Source: Baffinella frigidus (Eukaryota > Cryptophyceae > Cryptomonadales > Baffinellaceae). From it: DNA of 14,268 nt. The stretch lies in contig MU646643.1 in NCBI GenBank assembly GCA_026770585.1, positions 200,639 through 214,906 of the forward strand, in the 5' to 3' direction. Positions 7,743 through 14,268 of the stretch are shown here, in pieces. Within the stretch, counting starts at the first letter, position 1. Each line of letters begins with the position of its first letter. The position numbers and the translations under genes are program-made. Below the pieces are notes generated by a model, which searched no databases, was not told the DNA's origin, and was given only the letters and a program-made list of their open reading frames with translations.

Positions 7743-10700
7743 ATGCAAGTAATCAGCTCCTCTGCGGCGGGCCTCCTGGTCCTGCTGGCGTCGGCCAGCG
7801 CCTTCTCTCCCGCGCCGTCCCTCGTCGGGTGAGCTTACACCCCATGGTTTTGGGGGCCGACAAGGTCTCAATCTTGTGCTCACCTGGCGGTGTTCCGGAA
7901 CGCACAACGCTGAAAATTTGGTGGTGTGCTGCGCAGGCGAACATGGGCTGGCCAAGCTGCCTCCCGATCGACGGGCCTTTCGGTTCACTCTGTGCGTCCC
8001 GCAGCGGTGACGCCCCGCAACTCTTCCCCACAACTCTCTGTCACTTGCCAGGCTTGACGCGGGCGTGGAGTGTGAGGGGTGTGTGGGACGGTGTGCTGAG
8101 GCGAATGCGGTGGTGCAGGCGCGGCTAGGAGCGCTCCGGATGGATAGCGAGGTCCCGCCGATCCCCGGCGCCATCGGGCAAGGCAAGAAGCGCGACCGCA
8201 AGCAAATGTCGCCGGCAAAGGTGATTGTGATCGGGCTCTCGCACAAGACGGCGTCGGTCGACGTGCGTGAGAAGCTCGCGGTGCAGGAGCACGACTGGCA
8301 GAAGGCCGCGCACCAGCTCATCGGGCTGCCGTCGATCAAGGAGGCGGTGCCGCCCCGCAACTCTTCCCCCCAACTCTCTGTCACTTCCCAAGCCTTCCCC
8401 CGTCTGACGGCGTGCGGGACGGCGTGCTGCGGCGCATGCGGGCGGTGGCGCGGTGTGCTGACGCGCATGCGGTGGCGCAGGCGGTGATCTCGACGTGCAA
8501 CCGCTTCGAGCTCTACCTGGTCAGCGACAACATCCACGCGGCGGTCCGCGAGGTCATCCTCAACCCCAAACTAATCCCTAGTCCACAAACACAACACCCC
8601 AAAACCCTACACCCTACACCCTCATACCGAATCCCTAATCCCTGAATACCAAACCCTCAACCCCAAACTCCTGTCGGTCACCTGGGGTGTAGGGTGGTCA
8701 CCTGGGGTGTAGGGCCACCGTCTCACCGACTCACCGACGCCCTCCACTCTCTCCACTCCCCCAGTTGACGGACTCGCTCTCGGCCCGCTCTGGCGTGCTA
8801 CTCCTCTCAATCACCTGAGGTGTAGGGGTCACCGACTCGCCGACTCACCGACTCCCTCTCTTGTAACCCTAACCCCCACACCCTGACCAGGTGACGGACA
8901 GTCTCTCGGTCCGCTCGGGCGTGCCCATCATGGAGCTGCGCGACTCGCTCTTCATGCTCTCTGAGGAGGAGGCGGTGTGCCCCGACACCCGACACCCTAG
9001 ACCATAAACCAACCCTGGACCAACCCTACACCCTGAACCCTGAACCCGACACACGACACCCTGAACCCTACACCCGACACCCTGAACCCGACACCCTGAA
9101 TCCGACACCCTGAACCCGACACCCGACACCCTAAACCTTACACCCTACACCCCACCCCCCACCCCACACACCCTGAACCCTACACCCTGAACCCTACACC
9201 CTACACCCTACACCCTACACCTACCTTGAACTCTACACCCTGAACCCTACACCCTGAACCCTTTACACTACACCCTACACCCTGAACCCTACACACTAAA
9301 CCCTGAACCCTACACCCTACACCCTACACCCTACACCCCTCACCCCTCACCCCTCACCCAGGTGTGGCACGCGCTGCGCGTGTCCTCGGGGCTGGACTCG
9401 CTCGTCATCGGCGAAGGCCAGATCCTCTCGCAGATGAAGCGCTGCTACGAGCTCGCGACCGAGCCCGAGGTACACCCCAGACCCTAAACACCCTGCGCCC
9501 TATGTTCAACCCTTGAACTCTGAACCCCGAACCCTAAACCAAGACCCACGCCCCAACCCCATAAACCCCATAAACCCCATAAACCCCAAACTCCAAACCC
9601 TCAACTCAGCCCAAAGCCCTCAACCCTAACCCCCTCCACCCCACCCCAGGGCGCGGCCGGCAAGGTGCTGACGCGGATGCTGAACACGGCCGTGTCCGCC
9701 GGGAAGCGCGTGCGCTCCGAGACGGGCATCGCGCGCGGCGGGGTACCCCCCCTACTTCCTAGACCTTACACCCCACACCCTACACCATACTCATACACCA
9801 TACACCATACACCATACACCATACACCATACACCATACACCATACACCCTGAACCCTGAACCCTAAACCCTACACCAACCCCCTACACCAACCCCCTACA
9901 CCCTGAACCCTACACCCCTAACCACCTCCGAGACGGGCATCGCGCGCGGCGGGGTGACACCCTGAACCATCAACCCTACACCAACCCCCCTAAACCCTGA
10001 ACCCTACACCACAAACCCTACTAACCCTACTAACCCTACACCCTGAACCCTACACCCTGAACCACAAGCCCTAAGCCCCAAACCCTCAACCAACCCCCCA
10101 AACCCCCTACACCCTGAACCCTACACCCCAAACCACACACGCTAAACCCTACTAAACCCCAAACCCTCAACCCTATCAAACCCTAAACCCCAAACGCCAC
10201 ACCCTAACCCCTAAACCATAAACCCTAAACCTTCAACCCCCAGGTGTCGATCTCCTCGGCGGCGGTGGAGCTGGTGGAGCAGAAGTGCATCGGGGACCTC
10301 GACCTCGACATGTCCCAGCTCGACATTGCGATCCTCGGTAATAATCCCCACACCCCACACCCCAACCGCACGGTGGACTACGAGGGCTTCCTTCAACGTC
10401 AAGTTAACCCGATGAAGTTGACTTTGCGGTCTTTTCAAGCAACCCCTTTGAGCCATTACCCCCAGCTTCTGGGTGCAGTGGAACGTCCGTAGTCCACAGA
10501 GCGGGCCCTGCACCCCAAACCCTACAGGGGTACCTCGCTCATCAGAAACGCCCACCCTCCTAGGGTCCCCATAGAGTCCCCATAGGGCCGTAGGCATAGG
10601 CCTACTGTAGGGTCCTAGGGGGAGTTGGTTTCTTATGAGCGAGGACCCCCCTAAGGTCCCCAGAGGGCCGTAGGCATAGGCCTCCTTCTGTAGGGTCCTG

Positions 10701-12405
10701 GGGGGAGTTGGTTTCTCATGAGCGAGGTACCCCTGTAGTGACACCCCTGTAAACCCCACACCCTACACCCCAACCCAGGCGCCGTAACCACATTCTAACC
10801 ACATTCTGGGTGCAGTGAGAGGTTCGTATCGCAATCCACCGATCGGACCCTCACCCCCACACCCCCAACGCAGGCGCGGGCAAGATGGCGCGGCTCCTGG
10901 TGCAGCACCTGACCCCCCGCGGCGTCAAGTCGATCACCATCGTCAACCGCTCGGCGGCCCGCGTGGAGGAGCTCATGGTAACCCCTCAATAAACCGTTGA
11001 TAAACCCTGGATAAAACCTGGATAAAACGTTGACAAACCCTGGATAAACCCTGAATAAACCCTGACCTCTAACCCCCAAACCCTAACCTCTAAAAAGTAA
11101 ACACTAACCTCTAAACCCTCACGCCTAACCTCTAAACCCTACACCCTACACCCTACACCCTGAACCCCACACACTCAACACTGATCCCTCACGCAGGAGC
11201 TGTTCCCGGACTCGCCGCTGAAGCTCGCGCTCCTCCCGGACATGGAGAACGTGGTGGGCACGGCCCACGTCACCTTCGCGTGCACGGTACACCCTCAAAC
11301 CTGCACCACGTACCACACACCACATACCCTAGACCCTGGACCCTACACTCCACACCCTACACTCCACACCCTACACCCTGGACACGGAGGACGTGGTGGG
11401 CTCCGCGCACGCCACCTTCGCGTGCACGGTAAACACAGAACACAGAAACCACAACCCAGAAAACTGAACCCAGAACCCAGAACCCAGAACCGAACCCGGA
11501 CATGGAGACCGTGCCCCATACCCCATACCGTGCCCCATACACCATACCGTGCCCCATACTTCATATGTGCACGGTACACCCGGAACCGTGAACCAGCCCC
11601 TCAACCCTGGACCCTCAACCCCACTCCCTACACAAGGGAGCGATGGAGCCGATCCTGCGGGCACCTTAAACCCACAACCCACAACCCACAACCCACAACC
11701 CACAACCCACGACCCACAACCCACAACCCACAACCAGCCCCTAACCCCTAGACCCTAACCCCTAACCCCTAAACCCTAAACCCTAAACCCTAAACCCTAA
11801 ACCGAACCCCAAACTGATTACTGAATTTATCAAAACCAGCCCCTAGACCCTAAACCCTGAACCTTTGACCCAAAACCCTAAGCCCCAACCCCCTACACCA
11901 GGGAGCGATGGAGCCGATCCTGCGGGCAGACAACCTCGAGGGGAAGATGAAGCGGGACGTGATGCTCGTGGACATCTCGGTGCCGCGCAACATCGACGAC
12001 AAGGAGCTCAACAAGGTCGATGGGATCAAGGCGTACAACGTGGACGACCTCAAGGCCGTGGTGGCGGCGAACCAGGCGCGGCGGCAGCGCCTGGTGCTCG
12101 AGGCCGAGGAGCTCCTCCTCGAGGAGAAGGACTCGTTCGGGACGTGGCAGGCGTCGCTCGGGACCGTGCCCATGATCACCAAGCTGCAGGGGCGTGCCGA
12201 GACGATCCGCCGTGCGGAGCTTGGGCGCGTGGAGCGCAAGCTCACGGGGCTGTCCGCCCAGGAGCGCGAGACGGTCGAGCGCCTCACCAAGGGCATTGTC
12301 GCCAAGCTCCTGCACGGCCCCATGTCGCACTTGCGCTCCATGGATGAGTCGAGCGCCGATCGCTCTTCCACGGTCAAGAGCCTCGAGAAGATGTTCCGCC
12401 TCTAG
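7743..12405 (+). CDS. hemA: Glutamyl-tRNA reductase, plastid-targeted, 11 exons, complete
   Basis: NADPH-dependent reduction of glutamyl-tRNA(Glu) to glutamate-1-semialdehyde, first committed step of C5 tetrapyrrole synthesis in the plastid. Exons: 7743-7828, 7937-8006, 8119-8346, 8481-8552, 8891-8974, 9362-9469, 9650-9742, 10244-10337, 10874-10977, 11197-11286, 11902-12405; all GT-AG, 1533 bases, 510 residues. Residues 1-21 form a signal peptide ending ASA, then FSP (ASAFSP motif). Residues 22-59 are Ser/Arg/Ala-rich and transit-like. The mature part starts with [12 protein letters not shown] (87-98). The catalytic Cys is C134 in [24 protein letters not shown] is at 188-202 and GKRVRSET precedes [12 protein letters not shown]. 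The NADPH-binding loop is GAGKMARLL (279-287). VDISVPRN (366-373), [13 protein letters not shown], and the C-terminal dimerisation helices with KLLHGPM (478-484) complete it. Length and motif order fit the family with no gap. Introns 1-3 are short; 4-10 are built of CCCTAAA-like repeats. An alternative splice (7829-8147 as one intron) would also stay in frame. Confidence 0.93.
7829..7936 (+). other. hemA intron 1 (phase 2)
   Basis: 108 bases, donor GTGAGC, acceptor GCGCAG. It separates the signal peptide from the transit-like region. Its 3' end (GGTGGTGTGCTGCGCAG, then GCG) resembles the ends of introns 2 and 3, but the rest does not align well by eye. Confidence 0.7.
8007..8118 (+). mobile_element. 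hemA intron 2, introner-like copy
   Basis: 112 bases from GTGACGCCCCGCAACTCTTC to GGTGCAG, flanked on both sides by GCG. Both halves align with intron 3. The 3' part shares GGGACGG(T/C)GTGCTG and GCATGCGGTGG-like sequence. Removing it joins exons 2 and 3 in phase 0. Confidence 0.75.
8347..8480 (+). mobile_element. hemA intron 3, introner-like copy
   Basis: 134 bases from GTGCCGCCCCGCAACTCTTC to GGTGGCGCAG, flanked by GCG on both sides (GAGGCG before, GCGGTG after). It aligns with intron 2 over most of its length and has an internal duplication of the GTGCTG(C/A)(G/C)GCGCATGCGG block. It interrupts the protein between KEA and AVISTCN, immediately before the catalytic Cys motif. Confidence 0.8.
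8553..8890 (+). repeat. hemA intron 4 with an upstream copy of the exon 5 start
   Basis: 338 bases, donor GTCATC, acceptor ACCAG. It contains CCCTACA/CCCTAAT repeats, three CACCTGGGGTGTAGGG-type units and repeated CACCGACTC. At 8765-8798, after a pyrimidine-rich run ending CCCCCAG, lies a copy of the exon 5 start: about 28 of 34 bases, [11 protein letters not shown] against [11 protein letters not shown], including an AGT/TCG serine switch. Confidence 0.85.
8975..9361 (+). repeat. hemA intron 5, CCCTACA/CCCTGAA array
   Basis: 387 bases. The donor side begins GTGTGCC and exon 6 begins GTGTGGC, so the intron start mimics the downstream exon start. The body is almost entirely CCCTACA, CCCTGAA and CCCGACA repeats in the sense direction, ending in CACCCCTCACCCAG. 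Confidence 0.9.
9470..9649 (+). repeat. hemA intron 6, short CCCTAAA/CCCATAAA intron
   Basis: 180 bases, donor GTACAC, acceptor CACCCCAG. Contains three CCCCATAAA units and CCCTAAC/CCCTCAA repeats. No exon-edge copy seen. Confidence 0.85.
9743..10243 (+). repeat. hemA intron 7 with an exact copy of the exon 7 end
   Basis: 501 bases of CCCTACA/CCCTGAA and a run of CATACAC. At 9926-9955 lies a 30-base exact copy of 9715-9744: the last 28 bases of exon 7 plus the donor GT (GTGACA instead of GTACCC). The offset is 211. The copy could serve as an alternative donor only if the intervening sequence were retained. Confidence 0.92.
10338..10873 (+). repeat. hemA intron 8 with a MITE and an inverted repeat
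   Basis: 536 bases, phase 1, donor GTAATA, acceptor ACGCAG; it splits the first Gly codon of GAGKM. GTGGACTACG (10372-10381) and CGTAGTCCAC (10488-10497) form an inverted pair. A TCTGGGTGCAGTG segment occurs at 10469 and 10806. MITE copy B occupies 10525-10735. Confidence 0.85.
10525..10735. mobile_element. MITE copy B, internally duplicated, inside hemA intron 8
   Basis: Starts CAGGGGTACCTCGCTCAT and ends GAGCGAGGTACCCCTG, with TA on both sides. At 211 bases it is longer than the 118-base form because the right half (GGGCCGTAGGCATAGGCCT through the right terminal repeat) is present twice. The first right end is decayed, GAGCGAGGACCCCC. Confidence 0.92.
10978..11196 (+). repeat. hemA intron 9
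   Basis: 219 bases, donor GTAACC, acceptor ACGCAG. The first part is an array of TGGATAAA(C)CC/TTGATAAACCC units, then CCCTAAC/CTCTAAA repeats. No exon-edge copy seen. Confidence 0.88.
11287..11901 (+). repeat. hemA intron 10 with copies of both flanking exon edges
   Basis: 615 bases. 11381-11430 copies the last 48 bases of exon 10 plus GT (44 of 50 bases), ending in donor GTAAAC. A third copy is split: 11496-11513 matches the CCCGGACATGGAGA start and 11567-11581 matches GTGCACGGTACACCC, with CCATACC repeats in between. 11636-11663 is a 28-base exact copy of the exon 11 start with acceptor AAG instead of CAG. The rest is CCCTAAA and CCCACAA repeats. Confidence 0.93.
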
Positions 12406-12625
12406 GGAGTTCCTAGGGAGTTGCCTGGGAGGGCCTGCGAGGGGGGGGGAGAGGGGCTGTGTAATCAATACATGTAGATGTTATCGCGAGCGAGGCGCGG
12501 GGCGCGCCGCCGTTTCTGACTGGGTGACTCACGTTGAGGTGTTTGAAATACCTGGGTTTGCACCAGAAATGCTTGAGATGGGACGCCATGCGAAATAGCA
12601 TCTGTGGTGGGGTGGGACTACAGTA
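12406..12625 (+). other. hemA 3' flank
   Basis: Begins with a GGGAGTTCCTAGGGAGTTGCC direct repeat after the stop codon. CAATACATGTAGATGTTAT at 12467-12485 matches, with one change, a block in the 106-base repeat of the bestrophin gene. No AATAAA-type signal was identified. Confidence 0.5.
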
Positions 12626-12743
12626 CAGGGGTACCTCGCTCACAAGAAACGCCCACCCCCTAAGACCTCCATAGTACCCTCTAGGCATGGTCCTACTGTA
12701 GGGTCCTAGGGGGGCGCGCTTTCTCATGAGCGAGGTACCCCTG
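12626..12743. mobile_element. 118-base MITE, copy C
   Basis: Terminal repeats CAGGGGTACCTCGCTCACAA and TCATGAGCGAGGTACCCCTG. TA precedes it; CA follows, one base off the TA expected. The centre has the family's CTACTGTAGGGTCCTAGGGG. Confidence 0.92.
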
Positions 12744-12888
12744 CATTGTGGTGTGACAGCGCGCTGTGAGCGAGGCGGGCCTCTCGCTACTTGCTACTTG
12801 CTACTTGGACGCTACCTACTTGCAGGACGCAAACCAACTCAAATCAAACTCGCTTTCGAGTACACTGCAGCCCCTGTATTTACATGTA

Positions 12889-13006
12889 CAGGGGTACCTC
12901 GCTCGCAAGAAACCGCCCTCCCCCCTAGGTCCACCATAGGGCCCTAGGCATAGTCCTACTGTAGGGTCATATGGGGGGGCGGTTTCTTATGAGCGAGGTA
13001 CCCCTG
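12889..13006. mobile_element. 118-base MITE, copy D
   Basis: CAGGGGTACCTCGCTCGCAA and TTATGAGCGAGGTACCCCTG, TA on both sides. An identical 31-base sequence, starting GAGTACACTGCAGCCCC and ending in ACATGTA, stands directly before it (12858-12888) and again at 13030-13060. Confidence 0.93.
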
Positions 13007-13125
13007 TACCTCAGGACTAGGTTGTTTTGGAGTACACTGCAGCCCCTGTATTTACATGTATTCTAGGAGGAGCAACCCCCGCACTGTTTCTACCTTCTGA
13101 CGCGCACGCGCCCTTGCTAGCCCTG

Positions 13126-13304
13126 GCCTATCTGCCCCGAGGCGGGCCTATCTATCCCGAGGCGGGCCCATCTGTCCCGAGGCGGGCCCATCTATCCCAA
13201 GACGGGCCCATCTATCCCGAGGCGGGCCCATCTCTCCCGAGGCGAGCCCATCTCTCCCGAGGAGGGCCTATCTACACTGTATCTATCCCGAGGCGGGCCC
13301 GTCC
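13126..13304. repeat. 20-base minisatellite, about 8 units
   Basis: Consensus CCCATCTATCCCGAGGCGGG with point variants, one interrupted by CTACACTGTAT. The GAGGCGGGCCCGTCC at its end matches the sequence flanking MITE copy A. There are no spacers, so it is not a CRISPR array. Confidence 0.92.
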
Positions 13305-13395
13305 CAGCCTCCATCCTCACTCTCGAAATCTCTAGGTCCTGAGCAGGCACAGCCTCGGCGGGGGTGCATACATGGCGGCCGTGTTGGTAGTGATA

Positions 13396-13504
13396 CAGGG
13401 GTACATCGCTCATAAGAAACCGCCCCCCCCCTAGGACCACCATAGGGCCCTAGGCAGACTGTAGGGTCCTAGGGGAGGTTGGTTTCTTATGAGTGAGGCA
13501 CCTG
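13396..13504. mobile_element. MITE, copy E (109 bases, decayed right end)
   Basis: CAGGGGTACATCGCTCATAA at left and TTATGAGTGAGGCACCTG at right, TA on both sides. A few bases are lost in the centre and at the right terminus. Confidence 0.9.
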
Positions 13505-13571
13505 TAGTGATCAAGGTCTCTATCAAAACTCGGACAATGCTCGGCTGAGCTTTGAGAGATGTGACTATTCC

Positions 13572-13613
13572 AAAGTTGACATGCCGGGTGTGCGGTACAC
13601 CCCCGTCAACTTT
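13572..13613. repeat. Hairpin repeat family, copy 2
   Basis: AAAGTTGAC and GTCAACTTT around a 24-base loop (ATGCCGGGTGTGCGG...). Followed, as in copy 1, by GAGCCCGGGCTCACCAAACTGG. Confidence 0.88.
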
Positions 13614-13663
13614 CAGGCGGAAACGAGCCCGGGCTCACCAAACTGGTCAGCCCAAATACACTA

Positions 13664-13781
13664 CAGGGGTACCTCGCCCATAAGAAAGCGCCTCCCCCTA
13701 GGACCCTACAGTAGGCCTGTGCCCAGGGCCCTATGGGAGCACCAGGGGGGGGGACGCTTTCTTATGAGCGAGGTACCCCTG
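13664..13781. mobile_element. 118-base MITE, copy F
   Basis: CAGGGGTACCTCGCCCATAA and TTATGAGCGAGGTACCCCTG, TA on both sides. It lies directly downstream of hairpin copy 2. Confidence 0.93.
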
Positions 13782-13789
13782 TAGTGATA

Positions 13790-13889
13790 TCCCTTAAGTG
13801 GCGGACGGGCGAATATTTGCCGTAGCTCGCCCTAGGCAGGTCCTAGGGCCCTACCGTAGGGCGTATGGGCCTACTCGCCACTTAAGGGA
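13790..13889. mobile_element. 100-base MITE, second family (TCCCTTAAGTGGC)
   Basis: Terminal repeats TCCCTTAAGTGGCG and CGCCACTTAAGGGA, with TA on both sides. The centre is a GTCCTAGGGCCCTACCGTAGG-like palindrome resembling that of the 118-base family. A one-ended relative lies near 5967. Confidence 0.88.
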
Positions 13890-13937
13890 TAGGTCTTTCT
13901 CAAAGCTCGTTGTGGAACTTGTGGCGTTGGAGCTCCC

Positions 13938-14012
13938 AGCTCTGCCTCAGTCGGGTTGGCGGACTATTCTTAAGTTGACATGCTGGATTCGCGGTACAAA
14001 CCCGTCAACTTT
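13938..14012. repeat. Hairpin repeat family, copy 3
   Basis: Header GCTCTGCCTCAGTCGGGTTG as in copy 1, then AAGTTGAC (13972-13979), a 24-base loop, and GTCAACTTT (14004-14012). Confidence 0.88.
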
Positions 14013-14099
14013 GGACCAAGAGAGAGCTAGAGCTCGTCCCTGAACTTGTGGCGCTGGAGTTCGCGGAGGCGCGGCTTGTCGAACCGCCCCGCCACCCCC

Positions 14100-14159
14100 T
14101 GCTTCGGGGACTCTTCTTAAGTTGACATGCCGGGTGTGTGGTACAACCCCGTCAACTTT
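14100..14159. repeat. Hairpin repeat family, copy 4
   Basis: AAGTTGAC (14119-14126), a 24-base loop, GTCAACTTT (14151-14159). CCCCGCCACCCCCTG(C/T) and TGGCG(T/C)TGGAG units recur around copies 3 and 4. The window then ends with GGGTTTC and CCCTAAA repeats. Confidence 0.88.
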
Positions 14160-14268
14160 GGACCGAGAAAGCGCCCCGCCACCCCCTGTGTCGGGTTTCG
14201 GGTTTCGGGTGGCGTGTTTCTCTCATCTTTGGGAATAACCTAAACCCTAAACCCGAACCCCCCTCCCC

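Noticed and set aside
7829-8147. A single hemA intron 1 joining 7828 to 8148
   Set aside because: In frame, but its acceptor context is poor. The two-intron model uses CAG acceptors, matches introner boundaries with GCG flanks as in intron 3, and yields a Ser/Arg-rich transit-like region. Kept only as an alternative.
7644-8537. 297-codon minus-strand open frame
   Set aside because: It is antisense to hemA exons 1-4 and their introns; GC-rich codon bias leaves the opposite strand open.
10211-10759. 182-codon minus-strand open frame
   Set aside because: It is antisense to hemA exon 8 and runs through MITE copy B.
13126-13304. Possible CRISPR array
   Set aside because: Contiguous 20-base units without spacers, in a eukaryotic sequence; a plain minisatellite.

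Overview
The window looks like nuclear DNA of an alga with a complex (secondary, red-lineage) plastid, for example a stramenopile such as a pelagophyte, or a haptophyte. Reasons: GT-AG introns throughout; a plastid glutamyl-tRNA reductase whose leader combines a signal peptide with an ASAFSP motif and a Ser/Arg/Ala-rich transit-like stretch; GC-rich codon use; plant-type CCCTAAA repeats; and short introns that resemble each other (introner-like). A dinoflagellate is not excluded. No bacterial or organellar features were seen.

Layout. (1) 1-4030, plus strand: the 3' part of a bestrophin-family anion-channel gene. Four exons (130-207, 2008-2082, 3181-3234, 3989-4030), all joined in phase 0, give 83 contiguous residues. 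The introns between them are packed with GA/CT microsatellite, minisatellites, foldback elements, CCCTAAA repeats and many extra copies of the exon edges. (2) 4031-6577: no convincing gene; repeats, MITE-like elements, short palindromes. (3) 6578-7262, minus strand: a small C2H2 zinc-finger gene whose reading frame changes once. (4) 7263-7742: a divergent intergenic region with a stem-loop and an A/T-rich TATA-like stretch. (5) 7743-12405, plus strand: a complete glutamyl-tRNA reductase gene (hemA/GluTR), 11 exons, 510 residues. (6) 12406-14268: no gene; MITEs, a 20-bp minisatellite and a conserved hairpin repeat.

The two plus-strand genes have plastid or likely plastid roles. GluTR makes the first committed precursor of chlorophyll and haem. 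Algal bestrophins are often thylakoid chloride or bicarbonate channels. The zinc-finger gene is unrelated by sequence. Nothing suggests an operon.

The most striking signal is a pattern shared by both intron-rich genes. Introns repeatedly contain extra copies of the adjoining exon edge together with its splice site. Copies of an exon's 3' end plus GT donor lie downstream of it, and copies of an exon's 5' start plus AG acceptor lie upstream of it. I count at least 15 such copies around seven junctions, from identical to diverged. Several diverged copies keep an open frame with mostly conservative amino-acid changes. This looks like repeated tandem duplication across splice junctions, leaving introns full of decoy or alternative splice sites. 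A second class of introns (hemA introns 2 and 3, partly 1) appears to be introner-like. A 118-bp MITE family with TA target sites occurs six times, once inside a hemA intron.
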